From contig DATLNZ010000111.1 of assembly GCA_035536535.1 (NCBI GenBank), positions 1 through 37,335 of the forward strand: a stretch of DNA of 37,335 nucleotides, written 5' to 3'. Every line of letters starts with the position of its first letter. The stretch's first letter is position 1. Origin of the DNA: Actinomycetota bacterium (lineage in GTDB: Bacteria; Actinomycetota; JAICYB01). The notes beneath the pieces are model-generated. The model was not told where the DNA came from. It saw only the letters and a list, made by a program, of their open reading frames with translations, and did not search any database. Shown here in pieces: positions 14,700 through 26,741 of this stretch. Both the position numbers and the translations under genes were made by a program.

Positions 14700-16487
14700 C
14701 TACAGGACGTCCACGGGATCCACGTCTATCCGGGCTCCCGGGTGGAGCCTGGCGAACTCCCGCAGAGGGCCGAGCAACGGTTCCACGTCGGGCGCCCTCA
14801 CGAGCGACCCGGCGCGGCCCCCGGGACGGGGCAGCGGCCCGACTACCTGCGAGGCGGCGGTGCCGAGCAGCGCGGGCAGCCCCGCGAGCTCGGACGGATC
14901 CGCCTCGACGTGGACGAGTGCGCAGTACGGCGGATAGCCGGCCGCTGTCCGGTGTGGCAGCTCCCGGTCGGCGAAGTACCGGTAAGACCGGCGGGTGAAC
15001 GCCTGAACCGCGTGGTGCTCGGGCTCCCTGGTCTGAACCAAAAACCGCCCCTGCGGCTCCAGCAGCGACGCCATCTCCTCCAATAGCGCCAGGGCCCGTT
15101 CGCCCGCCCGAAAGTCCGGACGTCCCAGCATCTGGTCCAGGTCCGCAACGCACGCGGCGCCGACGGTCCTGCCGTACAGCGCCCACACCGCGGCCGCCGT
15201 CCCGACGATCACGGCCGGACTGGGCCTGCGCCGGGGCAGCGGGGACTGCGCGTGCACCCGCAGGACCGGGGCCCCGGGATCGGACTGCTCCAACTCGTCG
15301 GCGACCCGGTCGCTCCCCCACCCACGCCCGTCCAGGCGCAGTCCACCGCATTCCCCACAGGCCGAGGGGGCCGGGCTGTCGGTCCCGCAGCTGCGGCAGC
15401 GAAGGTCCCCCGAGCCCGCCGTCACGACCGTGAGGGCCACTGCGCAGGCCGCGCATCTGGGATACCAGCCGCAGTCGCGGCAACGGAGGCGGAGGGCGAT
15501 CCCCCGGCGCCCGGCGAACACCAGGGCGTCGGACCCCCGGGAGATCGCCGATCGGACCACCTCCTGCAGCCTCGGCGTCACGGGCCCCGACCTCATCCCC
15601 GCCACCTCCGGCCGGACCGCGGCCGGCCTGCGGCGCGGCCAACTCCAGTCGCCCTGCAGCTCCAGAGGCGGCGCCGGCGAGACGGCGACGAACGCGGCTG
15701 CCTGCTGCTGCGCTCTGCGCGCCGCCACAACCAGCCCGTGGTACCGGGGGGTCCTCTCCTCCTTGAGGCTGCGGTCGTGGCAGGCCGCCACGACCACGGT
15801 TGTCAGTCCAGGCATGGGGACCAGAAGCGCAGCGCGCCCCCCCACGACGACCTCCGCGTCTCCATCCCGCGCCCTCGCCCAGGACCGCGCCCTGTCCGCC
15901 GGCTTCTGGTCTCCGTGGATGACGGCACATCCCGGCAGTGACGCCGCGATCGACTCGACCATGGCCGCGCGAGGCGCGATGACCAGTGTCCGGCCGCCCG
16001 ACCGCACCGCAGCCCTCACCACCTCGGCCTCCACTGCGCCTCCGGCCGCGACGACCACCAAACGGCCGCGCTCGCCGACCGCGCGGGCCATGGCCCCGGG
16101 TTCCTCGAGCCATTGCAGGCCCGGGTCCGCCTCGGGCGTCGCGGGAGCCGGAGCCTTTGGATCCGCTGTTAGGGCGGGAGCCGACAGCCGGCCCGGCACG
16201 GCCTGGTGCAGGACCTGTCCCAGAGTCGCCACGTACCTTCGCGCCTGCCAGCGGGCGAGCTCGATCTCGGGCGGGGCGAACACCGGCTGCTCGGACACGA
16301 GCGAGGACAGGGGCTTGGGGTCCGGGACCTCCGGGCTCTCCAGCAGCTCGGTCACAAACGCCCGGACCCGGCGTCCATGCAACGGGACCCGGACCACGCA
16401 ACCGGGGCGGACGCGCCCGGTCATACGGTCGGGGATGCGGTAGTCGAACGGGCGGTCCAGCGCCAGGACGGGTGAGTCCAGCGCCAC
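14700..16487 (-). CDS. priA: PriA-like primosomal protein N' without helicase motifs
   Basis: A 595-residue PriA homologue. The N-terminal DNA-binding part starts VALDSPVLALDRPFDYRIP. The zinc-binding module is kept (CRDCGWYPRCAAC, LRCRSC, CGECGG), as is the C-terminal domain. The Walker A loop is replaced by VVVAAGGAVEAEVVRA, with no GKT. The DEEH-type Walker B is replaced by VVVAACHDRSLKEERTPRYHG. Helicase activity is therefore unlikely, as known for actinobacterial PriA annotations. A role in replication restart by protein contacts is an inference. The GTG start at 16487 is the first usable codon after metK (35 bases away) and has no good ribosome binding site. Confidence 0.9.
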   Translation of the reverse strand: MALDSPVLALDRPFDYRIPDRMTGRVRPGCVVRVPLHGRRVRAFVTELLESPEVPDPKPLSSLVSEQPVFAPPEIELARWQARRYVATLGQVLHQAVPGRLSAPALTADPKAPAPATPEADPGLQWLEEPGAMARAVGERGRLVVVAAGGAVEAEVVRAAVRSGGRTLVIAPRAAMVESIAASLPGCAVIHGDQKPADRARSWARARDGDAEVVVGGRAALLVPMPGLTTVVVAACHDRSLKEERTPRYHGLVVAARRAQQQAAAFVAVSPAPPLELQGDWSWPRRRPAAVRPEVAGMRSGPVTPRLQEVVRSAISRGSDALVFAGRRGIALRLRCRDCGWYPRCAACAVALTVVTAGSGDLRCRSCGTDSPAPSACGECGGLRLDGRGWGSDRVADELEQSDPGAPVLRVHAQSPLPRRRPSPAVIVGTAAAVWALYGRTVGAACVADLDQMLGRPDFRAGERALALLEEMASLLEPQGRFLVQTREPEHHAVQAFTRRSYRYFADRELPHRTAAGYPPYCALVHVEADPSELAGLPALLGTAASQVVGPLPRPGGRAGSLVRAPDVEPLLGPLREFARLHPGARIDVDPVDVL

Positions 16488-16522
16488 ACGGCAGAAGCGG
16501 CAGGTTGCTGCTGCGTCCGCGT

Positions 16523-17725
16523 CTACAGCGTCGAGACCGCCTTCTTGAACTCTTCCAGCCGAGCCGTGCGTTCCCAGGTGAAGTCCTTCTCCGTGCGGCC
16601 GAAATGCCCGTAGCTCGCGGTCTGTCTGAAGATCGGCCGGCGCAGGTCCAGGTCGGCGATGATCGCCGCCGGGCGCAGGTCGAAGAACTCGTGAACCAGC
16701 CGCGACAGCGCCTGCGGGTCGACCTGCTCGGTACCGAACCCCTCGACGGTCAGCGAAACGGGATGCGCCGTCCCGATCGCGTAGGCGACCTCGACCTCGC
16801 AGCGGCTGGCTGCCCCGGAGGCCACCACGTGCTTGGCGACGTCGCGCGCGGCGTAGGCGCCGGTGCGGTCGACCTTCGTGGGGTCCTTGCCCGAGAAGCA
16901 CCCGCCGCCGTGACGGCCCATGCCGCCGTACGTGTCCACGATGATCTTTCGTCCGGTCAGCCCGGTGTCGGCCTGGGGGCCGCCGATGACAAAGCGTCCC
17001 GTGGGGTTCACCAGCACTCGCACGTCGTCGTTCCACAGCTCCGGTGGGACGGTCGGCCGCACGACGTGCTCGAGGATGTCCTGGCGGATCTTCGACTCCA
17101 CGCCCTCGGTGTCGGCGTGCTGCGCGGAAACGAGCACGGTGTCCAGGCGGACCGGACGCCATCCCTCGTACTCGAGCGTCACCTGAGTCTTTCCGTCCGG
17201 GCGCAAATAGGACAGCGTGTCCGCCTTGCGCACCTCGGCCAGGCGCTGGGCCAGCCGGTGGGCGAGCCAGATGGGCGTGGGCATCAGCTCCGTGTCCAGC
17301 CCTTCGTCGCACGCGTAGCCGAACATCATTCCCTGGTCTCCGGCCCCCAGATCGTCGCGCTCGTCGGACGTGCCGCTGCGGCGCGTCTCGAGGGACTGGT
17401 CCACACCCTGGGCGATGTCGCGGGACTGCTCCTGGATGGCCACGGCCACGCCGCAGGTCGAGCCGTCGAACCCGAACTTGGCGCGCGTGTAGCCGACGTC
17501 GGTGATCGTCTGGCGCACGACGCGCGGGATGTCCACGTAGGTGGAAGTCGAGATCTCGCCCGCCACCAAACAGAAGCCCGTTGTCAGGACGGTTTCACAG
17601 GCGACCCTGCCGAAGGGGTCGTTGCTCAGGATCTCGTCGAGGATCGCGTCGGACACCTGGTCCGCAAGCTTGTCGGGATGACCCTCGGTCACGGACTCGG
17701 AGGTGAAAAGCCACCGGTGATGCAT
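16523..17725 (-). CDS. metK: S-adenosylmethionine synthetase
   Basis: A 400-residue enzyme that makes S-adenosylmethionine from methionine and ATP, a cytoplasmic tetramer. Signatures are complete: [35 protein letters not shown], and the P-loop-like [19 protein letters not shown]. The ATG at 17725 has AGGAAGG six bases upstream and a -10-like TACACT at 17760-17755, so metK likely has its own promoter. No SAM riboswitch is visible in the 67-base gap. The coaBC-metK-priA order is the same as in mycobacteria. Confidence 0.98.
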   Translation of the reverse strand: MHHRWLFTSESVTEGHPDKLADQVSDAILDEILSNDPFGRVACETVLTTGFCLVAGEISTSTYVDIPRVVRQTITDVGYTRAKFGFDGSTCGVAVAIQEQSRDIAQGVDQSLETRRSGTSDERDDLGAGDQGMMFGYACDEGLDTELMPTPIWLAHRLAQRLAEVRKADTLSYLRPDGKTQVTLEYEGWRPVRLDTVLVSAQHADTEGVESKIRQDILEHVVRPTVPPELWNDDVRVLVNPTGRFVIGGPQADTGLTGRKIIVDTYGGMGRHGGGCFSGKDPTKVDRTGAYAARDVAKHVVASGAASRCEVEVAYAIGTAHPVSLTVEGFGTEQVDPQALSRLVHEFFDLRPAAIIADLDLRRPIFRQTASYGHFGRTEKDFTWERTARLEEFKKAVSTL

Positions 17726-17792
17726 GCGCCGCCTTCCTGGATCGGGATCGGGCCAGTGTACCGGCGACCCCCGTCAGGGTCGCGCCCGCCGG
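17726..17792 (-). promoter_or_regulatory. metK promoter region with upstream hairpin
   Basis: Directly after coaBC the minus strand holds a hairpin, GCGACCC-TGACGG-GGGTCGC (17783-17764), without a U-tract. A -10-like TACACT (17760-17755) follows at once, then a 30-base spacer with the ribosome binding site AGGAAGG. No good -35 is seen. The hairpin may stabilise the coaBC transcript end or weakly terminate it. Confidence 0.4.
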
Positions 17793-18989
17793 CTACGGCC
17801 GGTCGCGCAGCTGCCGGACCACCTCGTCCAGGATCACGCCCGCAAGCGCGCGCTTCGGCATTCGCGGCAACTCCCGCACACCGGCCGACGAGACGAGCGC
17901 CGCGTCGTTGGTGTCCGACTCGAAGCCCGTGTCCGGGGAGCCGACGACGTTGGCGACCACCAGGTCCGCGTTCTTCCGGGAAAGCTTTTCCGAGGCCGAA
18001 GCCGCGGCCTGGGGGAGGGAGCCGGTCTGTGCCGCGAAGGCCACGAGGATCTGTCTGCCCTTTTTTCGCCCCAGCTCCGCCGCGATGTCCGGCGTGGGCT
18101 CCATGCCGATGGAGCTGCCGAGGTCCGACTTCGGCCGCTTGGTCTGCGACGGTTCCGTCGGCCGCCAGTCAGCTACCGCGGCCGCCTTGACCACCACGTC
18201 GCAGTCGTCGAAGCGAGCGAGGCACTCGTCCAGCATCTGCTGCGCGGTCTCGACCCGGACCACGTCGACCCCCGCGGGGGTCGGAACGCTCACTGGGCCG
18301 CAGACGACGGTGACGTCGGCGCCCCGCGCGGCGGCCGCCCCGGCGATCTCGAATCCCATGCGGCCCGAAGACCTGTTGGACACAAACCGAACGGGGTCCA
18401 CCGGCTCCCTTGTCGGTCCCGCGGTGACGAGCAGCTTTACGCCGTCCAGGTCCCGGGGGCCGACCGAGCTGCGGACCAGGTCCACGATCTCCCCGGTCTC
18501 CGCCAGCCTTCCGATCCCGTGGTCGCCGGAGGCCAGGGCGCCGGTGACCGGCCCGGCGAACGCCACGCCGTCGGCCACAAGCCGCGCCACGTTGCGCCGC
18601 ACGGCTTCGTGCTCCCACATCTCCGTGTGCATGGCCGGTGCGACCACCACCGGGCACCTGCACATGAGGTAGGTGGCCGAGACGGCATCCGACGCTCCGC
18701 CCGCGGCCATGAGGTGGAGGGTCGATGCGGTTGCGGCCCCCACGAGGATGAGGTCGGCCCACCTGGCCAGCTCGACGTGCACCACTCGATCTGGGGCCTC
18801 AAACAGATCGGTGACGACGGGGCTGCCGGTGACGGCGGCGAATGTGGCGGACCCCACGAATCGCGTGGCCGAAGGGGTCATCAGGACCTTCACCTCGGCT
18901 CCCGCGTCCTGCAGGCGGCGGACGACGTCCACCATCTTGTAGGCGGCAATGGACCCGCAGACCGCGACGGCGATCCGGCGTCCGGACAT
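17793..18989 (-). CDS. coaBC: Bifunctional phosphopantothenoylcysteine decarboxylase / phosphopantothenate-cysteine ligase
   Basis: A 398-residue fusion acting in coenzyme A synthesis. CoaC (about 1-180) is the FMN-dependent decarboxylase: GSIAAYKMVDVVRRL, RVVHVELARWAD with the catalytic His, and APAMHTEMW where many relatives have PAMN. The lid segment LASGDHGIGRLAE lacks the cysteine found in E. coli (ACGD). CoaB (about 185-398) is the ligase: VTAGPTREPVDPVRFVSNRSSG, KAAAVADWRP and TPDIAAELG. The ATG lies 41 bases after rpoZ. The changed CoaC residues may be a clade feature; I rely on memory for that. Confidence 0.95.
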   Translation of the reverse strand: MSGRRIAVAVCGSIAAYKMVDVVRRLQDAGAEVKVLMTPSATRFVGSATFAAVTGSPVVTDLFEAPDRVVHVELARWADLILVGAATASTLHLMAAGGASDAVSATYLMCRCPVVVAPAMHTEMWEHEAVRRNVARLVADGVAFAGPVTGALASGDHGIGRLAETGEIVDLVRSSVGPRDLDGVKLLVTAGPTREPVDPVRFVSNRSSGRMGFEIAGAAAARGADVTVVCGPVSVPTPAGVDVVRVETAQQMLDECLARFDDCDVVVKAAAVADWRPTEPSQTKRPKSDLGSSIGMEPTPDIAAELGRKKGRQILVAFAAQTGSLPQAAASASEKLSRKNADLVVANVVGSPDTGFESDTNDAALVSSAGVRELPRMPKRALAGVILDEVVRQLRDRP

Positions 18990-19030
18990 TGCTCCGCCGG
19001 CGGGGGCGGCGTCCGGACCGGGCGGGGAGG

Positions 19031-19294
19031 CTACTTGAACGACTCCTCGGCCTCGGTCGGCCGCTCCCAGCCGACGCGCTGCTGCTCGACCTCGCGCAGC
19101 GAAACGGTCAGCGGCTTGACGCCGTGGACGCTGGTCTCAAGCAGCGGCTGCATCGGCTTCTCCTCGGACGGAAGCGCCATGCCGAGCTTGGCGTAGAAGT
19201 CGACGATCTGGCGGGCGCGCCGTGCGGACAGGACGACCAGGGTGTACTGGTTGTCGACCGTTTCCAGCAGGGCTTCTATCTTGGGCTCGATCAT
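19031..19294 (-). CDS. rpoZ: RNA polymerase omega subunit
   Basis: An 87-residue protein with omega features: MIEPKIEALLETVDNQYTLVVLSARRARQIV near its start and a GVKPLTVSLREVEQ end segment. Omega helps fold and assemble the beta' subunit and is the stringent-response binding partner in some bacteria. The ATG has an AAGGAG site five bases upstream. It sits between gmk and coaBC, as in mycobacteria. The first line of the motif is conserved; the middle part (LGMALPSEEKPMQPLLE) is more variable. Confidence 0.93.
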   Translation of the reverse strand: MIEPKIEALLETVDNQYTLVVLSARRARQIVDFYAKLGMALPSEEKPMQPLLETSVHGVKPLTVSLREVEQQRVGWERPTEAEESFK

Positions 19295-19320
19295 GAACGC
19301 TCCTTGCGGGGCAGAAGAGA

Positions 19321-19875
19321 TCAGGGGCCGGGAGGCCCAGACGAGTCCAGTATAGCCTCCAGTTCCCCCGCCGCACGCTCGACGTCGTCGTTCAGGATCG
19401 CGTGGTCAAACAGATCCCGGCTCTTGAGCTCCTCCCTGGCCGCCTCCAACCGGGCCACGACGTCCTCCTCCGGATCGGTCCCCCTCGCCCGGAGGCGCTG
19501 CTCCAGCGACTGCACCGAAGGGGGCTCGATGAACACCGAAAGCGCGTCCGGGTAGTGGTGCTTGATCGAGCGCGCCCCTCTGACGTCGATCTCCAGGACC
19601 ACCTGCTCGTCGGACTCCAGGGCCCTCTGCACCTCCGACCAGGGGGTTCCGTAGGAGTACCCGCGATATTGCTCCCACTCCACGAACTCATCGCGGGTCA
19701 CTGCGAAGTCGAAGGCGGCCTGGTCCACGAACCTGTAGTGGACGCCGTCCACCTCCCCGGGACGGCGGGGGCGGGTCGTCCATGACACGGACAGGCCCAC
19801 GTACGGCCGCCGCCTGCGCAGCTCGGCTATGACCGTGCCCTTTCCGACCCCCGAGGGGCCGGAGACGATGATCAG
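19321..19875 (-). CDS. gmk: Guanylate kinase with unclear, non-AUG start
   Basis: GMP kinase, which makes GDP for GTP and dGTP supply. The P-loop SGPSGVGKGTV, the GMP-binding segment SWTTRPRRPGEVDGVHYRF, EWEQYRGYSYGTP, LEIDVRGARSIK and the lid RLRARGTDPEEDV are intact. The first in-frame ATG/GTG/TTG is a GTG downstream of the P-loop, which cannot be the start. Upstream the frame is open only to the mihF stop codon TAG (19899-19897), with the codons GGA GCA GCC GCC GCG GGC CGC CTG. I place the start at CTG 19875, giving 184 residues, but no ribosome binding site has proper spacing. Stop-codon readthrough from mihF or a sequence error are alternatives. Confidence 0.85.
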   Translation of the reverse strand: MIIVSGPSGVGKGTVIAELRRRRPYVGLSVSWTTRPRRPGEVDGVHYRFVDQAAFDFAVTRDEFVEWEQYRGYSYGTPWSEVQRALESDEQVVLEIDVRGARSIKHHYPDALSVFIEPPSVQSLEQRLRARGTDPEEDVVARLEAAREELKSRDLFDHAILNDDVERAAGELEAILDSSGPPGP

Positions 19876-19896
19876 GCGGCCCGCGGCGGCTGCTCC

Positions 19897-20214
19897 CTAC
19901 TTGCTTCCGAACCGCTCCCGCAGGGCGCTCCGCTGCTTCTCGCCGAGACCGCGGATGCGACGCGTGGGGGAGATCTTCAGTTCTTCCATCACCTTCTGGG
20001 CTCGTACCTTGCCTACGCCCGGAAGGGCCTCGAGCATCGCTGAGACCTTCATCTTGCCCAGCGTCTCGTCGGAGGCGGAACTGCGGAATATCTCCGTCAG
20101 TCCCAGGCTGCCGTTCTTGAGTTTGGCTTTGATCTCAGCTCGTTTGCGGCGAGCGTCGGCGGCCTTGGCCAGCGCGTCGCGCCGCTGCTCCTCTGTAAGA
20201 GTTGGAAGCGGCAT
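19897..20214 (-). CDS. mihF: Actinobacterial integration host factor
   Basis: A 105-residue basic DNA-binding protein of the mIHF family, a nucleoid protein of actinobacteria. It begins MPLPTLTEEQRRDALAKAAD with a long helix rich in Lys/Arg. The helix-two-turn-helix part LPGVGKVRAQKVMEELKISPTRRIRGLG follows (shown to 20: LPGVGKVRAQKVMEELKISP). I chose ATG 20214 because AAGGAGG lies seven bases upstream, and because the length equals the mature mycobacterial protein. Another ATG two codons earlier is too close to the ribosome binding site. It is followed in the same frame by gmk after a single TAG. Confidence 0.95.
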   Translation of the reverse strand: MPLPTLTEEQRRDALAKAADARRKRAEIKAKLKNGSLGLTEIFRSSASDETLGKMKVSAMLEALPGVGKVRAQKVMEELKISPTRRIRGLGEKQRSALRERFGSK

Positions 20215-20287
20215 TCGCATACCTCCTTGTGGGAAGCCCCCCAAAATCAGCGCGTAGTATAGCGCCCGGCCTCTGCGACGCGGCCGG
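20215..20287 (-). promoter_or_regulatory. Probable mihF-gmk-rpoZ-coaBC promoter
   Basis: The pyrE-mihF gap contains TATACT on the minus strand (20261-20256), the best -10 match in the window, but no good -35. Transcription would start near 20249. The leader would be about 35 bases with a strong AAGGAGG ribosome binding site. No terminator for the pyr operon is visible between pyrE and this site. Confidence 0.5.
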
Positions 20288-20872
20288 TCACCCCGCGGCC
20301 TGCCCTACCCTTCTGCTGCCGGGACTCGACATCGGTTCGCCACCGGCGCACAGCGGGCACTCGTCCGGCTGCCAGCGCGGCGCCTCCATGGCCACGAGCG
20401 ATTCAAACGGCACGTCGAACGGCACTCCCGCCGAGCGGTCCACGATCGTCCCGACGCCGGCTACCTCACCCCCGGCGGCGCGGACAAGCTCGATCACCTC
20501 CACCTGCGAGCCGCCCGTCGTGACGACGTCCTCCACGATCAGCACGCGTTCGCCGCGCTCCACCGAGAAGTCGCGGCGAAGCTTCATCGCACCGGCGACC
20601 CGCTCGGAGAAGATCATCCGGACGCCGAGCTGGCGGGCCACCTCGTGGCCGATGACGATGCCTCCCATCGCGGGGCCTAGCACGACCGAAGGCCGCGTTT
20701 CGGCCAGGCGAAGTCCGAGCTCGTGGCCGAACCTCTCCGCGGTTCCCGTCCACTGCAGGACCTGCGCGCACTGGACGTAGGTGTCGGAATGAAGACCCGA
20801 GGACAGCACGAAGTGTCCACGGCGTACGGCGTCCTGCCGTTCGAGAAGAGCCAGGACCTCAGACGAGTTCAT
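20288..20872 (-). CDS. pyrE: Orotate phosphoribosyltransferase
   Basis: A 194-residue enzyme that joins orotate and PRPP to make OMP. The PRPP loop VLIVEDVVTTGGSQVEVIELV and the segment LGPAMGGIVIGHEVARQLG identify the family, and the N-terminal GHFVLSSGLHSDTYVQC binds orotate. The C-terminal end carries a CPLC pair (DECPLCAGG) found in some relatives. The ATG lies 15 bases after pyrF. It is the last gene of the pyr operon. The tail SSPGSRRVGQAAG is not conserved. Confidence 0.95.
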   Translation of the reverse strand: MNSSEVLALLERQDAVRRGHFVLSSGLHSDTYVQCAQVLQWTGTAERFGHELGLRLAETRPSVVLGPAMGGIVIGHEVARQLGVRMIFSERVAGAMKLRRDFSVERGERVLIVEDVVTTGGSQVEVIELVRAAGGEVAGVGTIVDRSAGVPFDVPFESLVAMEAPRWQPDECPLCAGGEPMSSPGSRRVGQAAG

Positions 20873-20887
20873 GCGACCTCCGCGACA

Positions 20888-21676
20888 TCACGGCACCCCC
20901 TCCTCCACAAACTCTGCATCCTCGGCCTCCTGGACGGAAGCGGCCGAGTCGTGGCGCCGGCGCGCCTCTCGCTGTCCTTCCGCCTCCTGGACCTGCCGGA
21001 CGATCTCGGAGGCGGCCGCGCGGCGATCGCTCGCCTGCAGCACCGGGCGCCCGATCACCAGCAGGTCGGCTCCCGCGAGGATCGCCTCGGCGGGTGTCAG
21101 CGACCTCTGGTGGTCGTCCACCGACGATCCCTGCGGCCGGACCCCAGGGGTGCACAGCTGGAGGTGCGGAAGGGTCGTTCGGACCACGTCCAGTTCCCTG
21201 GGCGACAGGACCAGGCCGTCGGCTCCTTCCTCCGCGGCGAGCGTCCCTATACGCAGGGCGTGCTCGCGGACTGTTCCCCGCACCCCGATCTCAGCCAGCC
21301 GCGCGTCGTCCAGGCTCGTCAGGGCAGTCACGACCAGAAGCTGGGGACCGCCGTTCTCCTTTGCGGTCTCCGAGGCCGCGCGGATCATGTCCCGGCCCCC
21401 GAAGCCGTGGATCGTCAGGTAGGTGGCTCCGATACGGCCCGCTTCCCTGACAGCGGCCGCCGCCGTACGGGGAATGTCGTGGACCTTCAGGTCCAAAAAG
21501 ACCTTTGCGCCTGCCTGACGCACGGCCTCGACGGTCCGGGGACCCTCGGCGCAGAACAGTTCCAGCCCCACCTTGAACAGCCCGACCAGTCCCGACAGCT
21601 CCTTCACGATCTGACCTGCCTCGGCATAGCCCGGGACGTCCAGGGCGATGCAGACGGGCGGCTCCAGAGTGGTCAT
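20888..21676 (-). CDS. pyrF: Orotidine 5'-phosphate decarboxylase
   Basis: A 262-residue TIM-barrel enzyme that turns OMP into UMP, the last step of the pathway. It begins MTTLEPPVCIALDVPGYAEA. The catalytic signature is VFLDLKVHDIPRTAAAA with Asp62, Lys64 and Asp67. The phosphate-binding end reads VIGRPVLQASDRRAA. This is the short bacterial (PyrF group I) form, unlike the longer mycobacterial type. A charged tail (EAEGQREARRRHDSAASVQ) extends beyond the usual end. The gap to pyrD is four bases. Confidence 0.96.
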   Translation of the reverse strand: MTTLEPPVCIALDVPGYAEAGQIVKELSGLVGLFKVGLELFCAEGPRTVEAVRQAGAKVFLDLKVHDIPRTAAAAVREAGRIGATYLTIHGFGGRDMIRAASETAKENGGPQLLVVTALTSLDDARLAEIGVRGTVREHALRIGTLAAEEGADGLVLSPRELDVVRTTLPHLQLCTPGVRPQGSSVDDHQRSLTPAEAILAGADLLVIGRPVLQASDRRAAASEIVRQVQEAEGQREARRRHDSAASVQEAEDAEFVEEGVP

Positions 21677-21680
21677 TCGA

Positions 21681-22619
21681 TCATCCGATCTTCAGGCGCG
21701 AGCGCAGGTCGTTGACGTCGGAGATCCCCTTGCGGACGCAGAATTCCCGAAGCTCCCCCAGGATCCGGGCGCTGGCGTTCGGGTTGACGAAGTTGGCCGT
21801 ACCCACCGCGACGGCCCAGGCTCCCGCCAGCATGAACTCGGCCACGTCCCCGCCGGTGGACACGCCGCCCTGGCCGATGATCGGCACCGAAGGAAACGCC
21901 TGCGCCACCTGGAACACGCAGCGGATGGCGATCGGCTTCACGGCAGGCCCGGACAGTCCGCCCGTAACGGTGGACAGCTTGGGGCGGAAAGTCTCGATGT
22001 CGATGGCCATCCCCGAGGCGGTGTTCATGACCGAAAGGCCGTGGGTGCCGGCGTCCACCGCTGCGCGCGCGATCGCCACGATGTCGGTTACGTCCGGGGA
22101 CAGCTTTGTGAAGATGGGCTGGGTGGCGACGCGCCGGACCCCCCGCACGACCGAGGCGGTGGTGTCCTCACGCATGGAGAACATCCGCGACCGGTCCTCC
22201 AGGTTCGGACAGGAGATGTTGACCTCCAGCCCGACGATGCCCGGCGCGCCCCGCAACCTCTCCGCCACGCGGATGAACTCCTCCACGGTGTTGCCTACGA
22301 TCGAGGCGAAAACCGGCACGCGCCGCTTGATCAGCCACGGCAGCTCGCGCTCGGCGAACGCCTCCACCCCCGGGTTCTGGAGGCCTATCGCGTTGAGCAT
22401 CCCAGACGGGGTCTCTGCTCCCCGTGGGGGAGGATGCCCCGTCCACGGCCGGACCGAAAGACTCTTGACGATCACGGCCCCGAGATCGCCGGGCTCCATG
22501 TAGGGCGTGAACTCGCGGGCGTAGTGGAAGCAGCCGGACGCCGCGAGCACCGGGTTGCGCAGCTTGAACCCGCCCAGATCCACGACCATCGACGGCTGGA
22601 CCGAGGCCGTCGCCGGCAT
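21681..22619 (-). CDS. pyrD: Dihydroorotate dehydrogenase, class 1B catalytic subunit
   Basis: A 312-residue FMN enzyme that oxidises dihydroorotate to orotate. NISCPN, with Cys137 in the catalytic position, marks class 1; class 2 membrane enzymes have Ser there. VKSLSVRPW, NAIGLQNPG, FTKLSPDVTD and GQGGVSTGGDVAEFMLAGA are further family text. The adjacent pyrK makes it class 1B, with NAD+ as likely acceptor. The start is either ATG 22619 (used here) or GTG 22628, three codons earlier and nearer to a GAGG sequence. It lies about 30 bases after pyrK. Confidence 0.95.
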   Translation of the reverse strand: MPATASVQPSMVVDLGGFKLRNPVLAASGCFHYAREFTPYMEPGDLGAVIVKSLSVRPWTGHPPPRGAETPSGMLNAIGLQNPGVEAFAERELPWLIKRRVPVFASIVGNTVEEFIRVAERLRGAPGIVGLEVNISCPNLEDRSRMFSMREDTTASVVRGVRRVATQPIFTKLSPDVTDIVAIARAAVDAGTHGLSVMNTASGMAIDIETFRPKLSTVTGGLSGPAVKPIAIRCVFQVAQAFPSVPIIGQGGVSTGGDVAEFMLAGAWAVAVGTANFVNPNASARILGELREFCVRKGISDVNDLRSRLKIG

Positions 22620-22650
22620 CTGCGACACGGGCCTCACTGAAAGGCCCCGG

Positions 22651-23510
22651 TCATGTCGCGGTCTCGGCGTGGACCGTCCCGGACGGCTCGACCATGTCCC
22701 AGTGAATCCGCTGTCCCGAAAAGACCGGTCCCTCGGTGCAGCAGCGGACCCACGCCCAGGCTTCTTCGCTCGCTCCCTGCGCGGGATCAAGGCGCACCGG
22801 CACGGCGCAAACGAGGCACGCGCCGAAACCGCACGCCATGACCTCCTCCCAGGCGACCTGGCAGGCGACCGAGTTTTCCCGGCAGCACAGGGCGACGGCA
22901 CGCAGCATCGCAGTCGGTCCGCAGGCGTAGACGATCCGGGCACCGGTCTGGCGGAGGACGTCCGGCATGATGTCGGTCACGAGACCGTGATGGCCGTTGG
23001 AGCCGTCGTCGGTGGTGAAGAAGATCTTGTTCGCCACACGCTTGGCCTCGATCGGTCTGAGCAGGTGCTCCTGGGTCCGGCCTCCGATGATGAAATGCAC
23101 CTGGTTGGCGTGATTTCGCAGCTCCTCGGCCAGGAAAAGAAGGGGGGCCGTGCCGATGCCCCCTCCGATCAGCAAACAGTCCGTGGGTTCCTTCGGCAGG
23201 CGAAACGGCCGGCCCAGGGGGCCGAGCACGTCCAGGACGCTGTGAGGCCGCGACTTCGCCAGCAGCTCGGTGCCCCGGCCCCGGACGTCGAACACGACCT
23301 CGATGGTCCCCGCCCATCCCGGCCGGCGGTCCACGCGGTGGATCGAGAAGGGCCGGCGCAGGAGAAGCGACCCATCGTCCGGGAGCCTCACCGCTATGAA
23401 CTGCCCCGGCGTTGCCTGGGCGCAGATGTCGGGGGCCACGATCGTGAGCGAGTGGTACGGGTCGCCCAGCCGCTTGTAGCCGAAGACCTCCGCTTGTCCC
23501 GACCAGACCA

Positions 23511-23511
<1 letters not shown>
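22651..23511 (-). CDS. pyrK: Dihydroorotate dehydrogenase electron transfer subunit
   Basis: A 286-residue partner of PyrD that passes electrons from FMN through FAD and a [2Fe-2S] cluster to NAD+. The FAD-binding motif is LLRRPFSIHRV (50-60). The NAD-binding region holds LIGGGIGTAPLLFLAEEL (114-131) and YACGPTAMLRA. The cluster cysteines are Cys227, Cys232 and Cys235 (ACGFGACLVC) plus Cys257/258. The ATG shares one base with the carB stop (TGATG). Presence of PyrK separates this organism from mycobacteria and streptomycetes, which use class 2 PyrD. Confidence 0.96.

Positions 23512-26741
<3,230 letters not shown>

Noticed and set aside
15986-18190. Very long open frame on the plus strand (734 codons) opposite priA, metK and coaBC
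   Set aside because: It lies opposite three well-supported genes, has Arg/Pro/Gly-rich text without any family motif, and is expected from high GC at third codon positions. The same holds for the long plus-strand frames at 1399-2892, 13044-14618 and 34793-36445.
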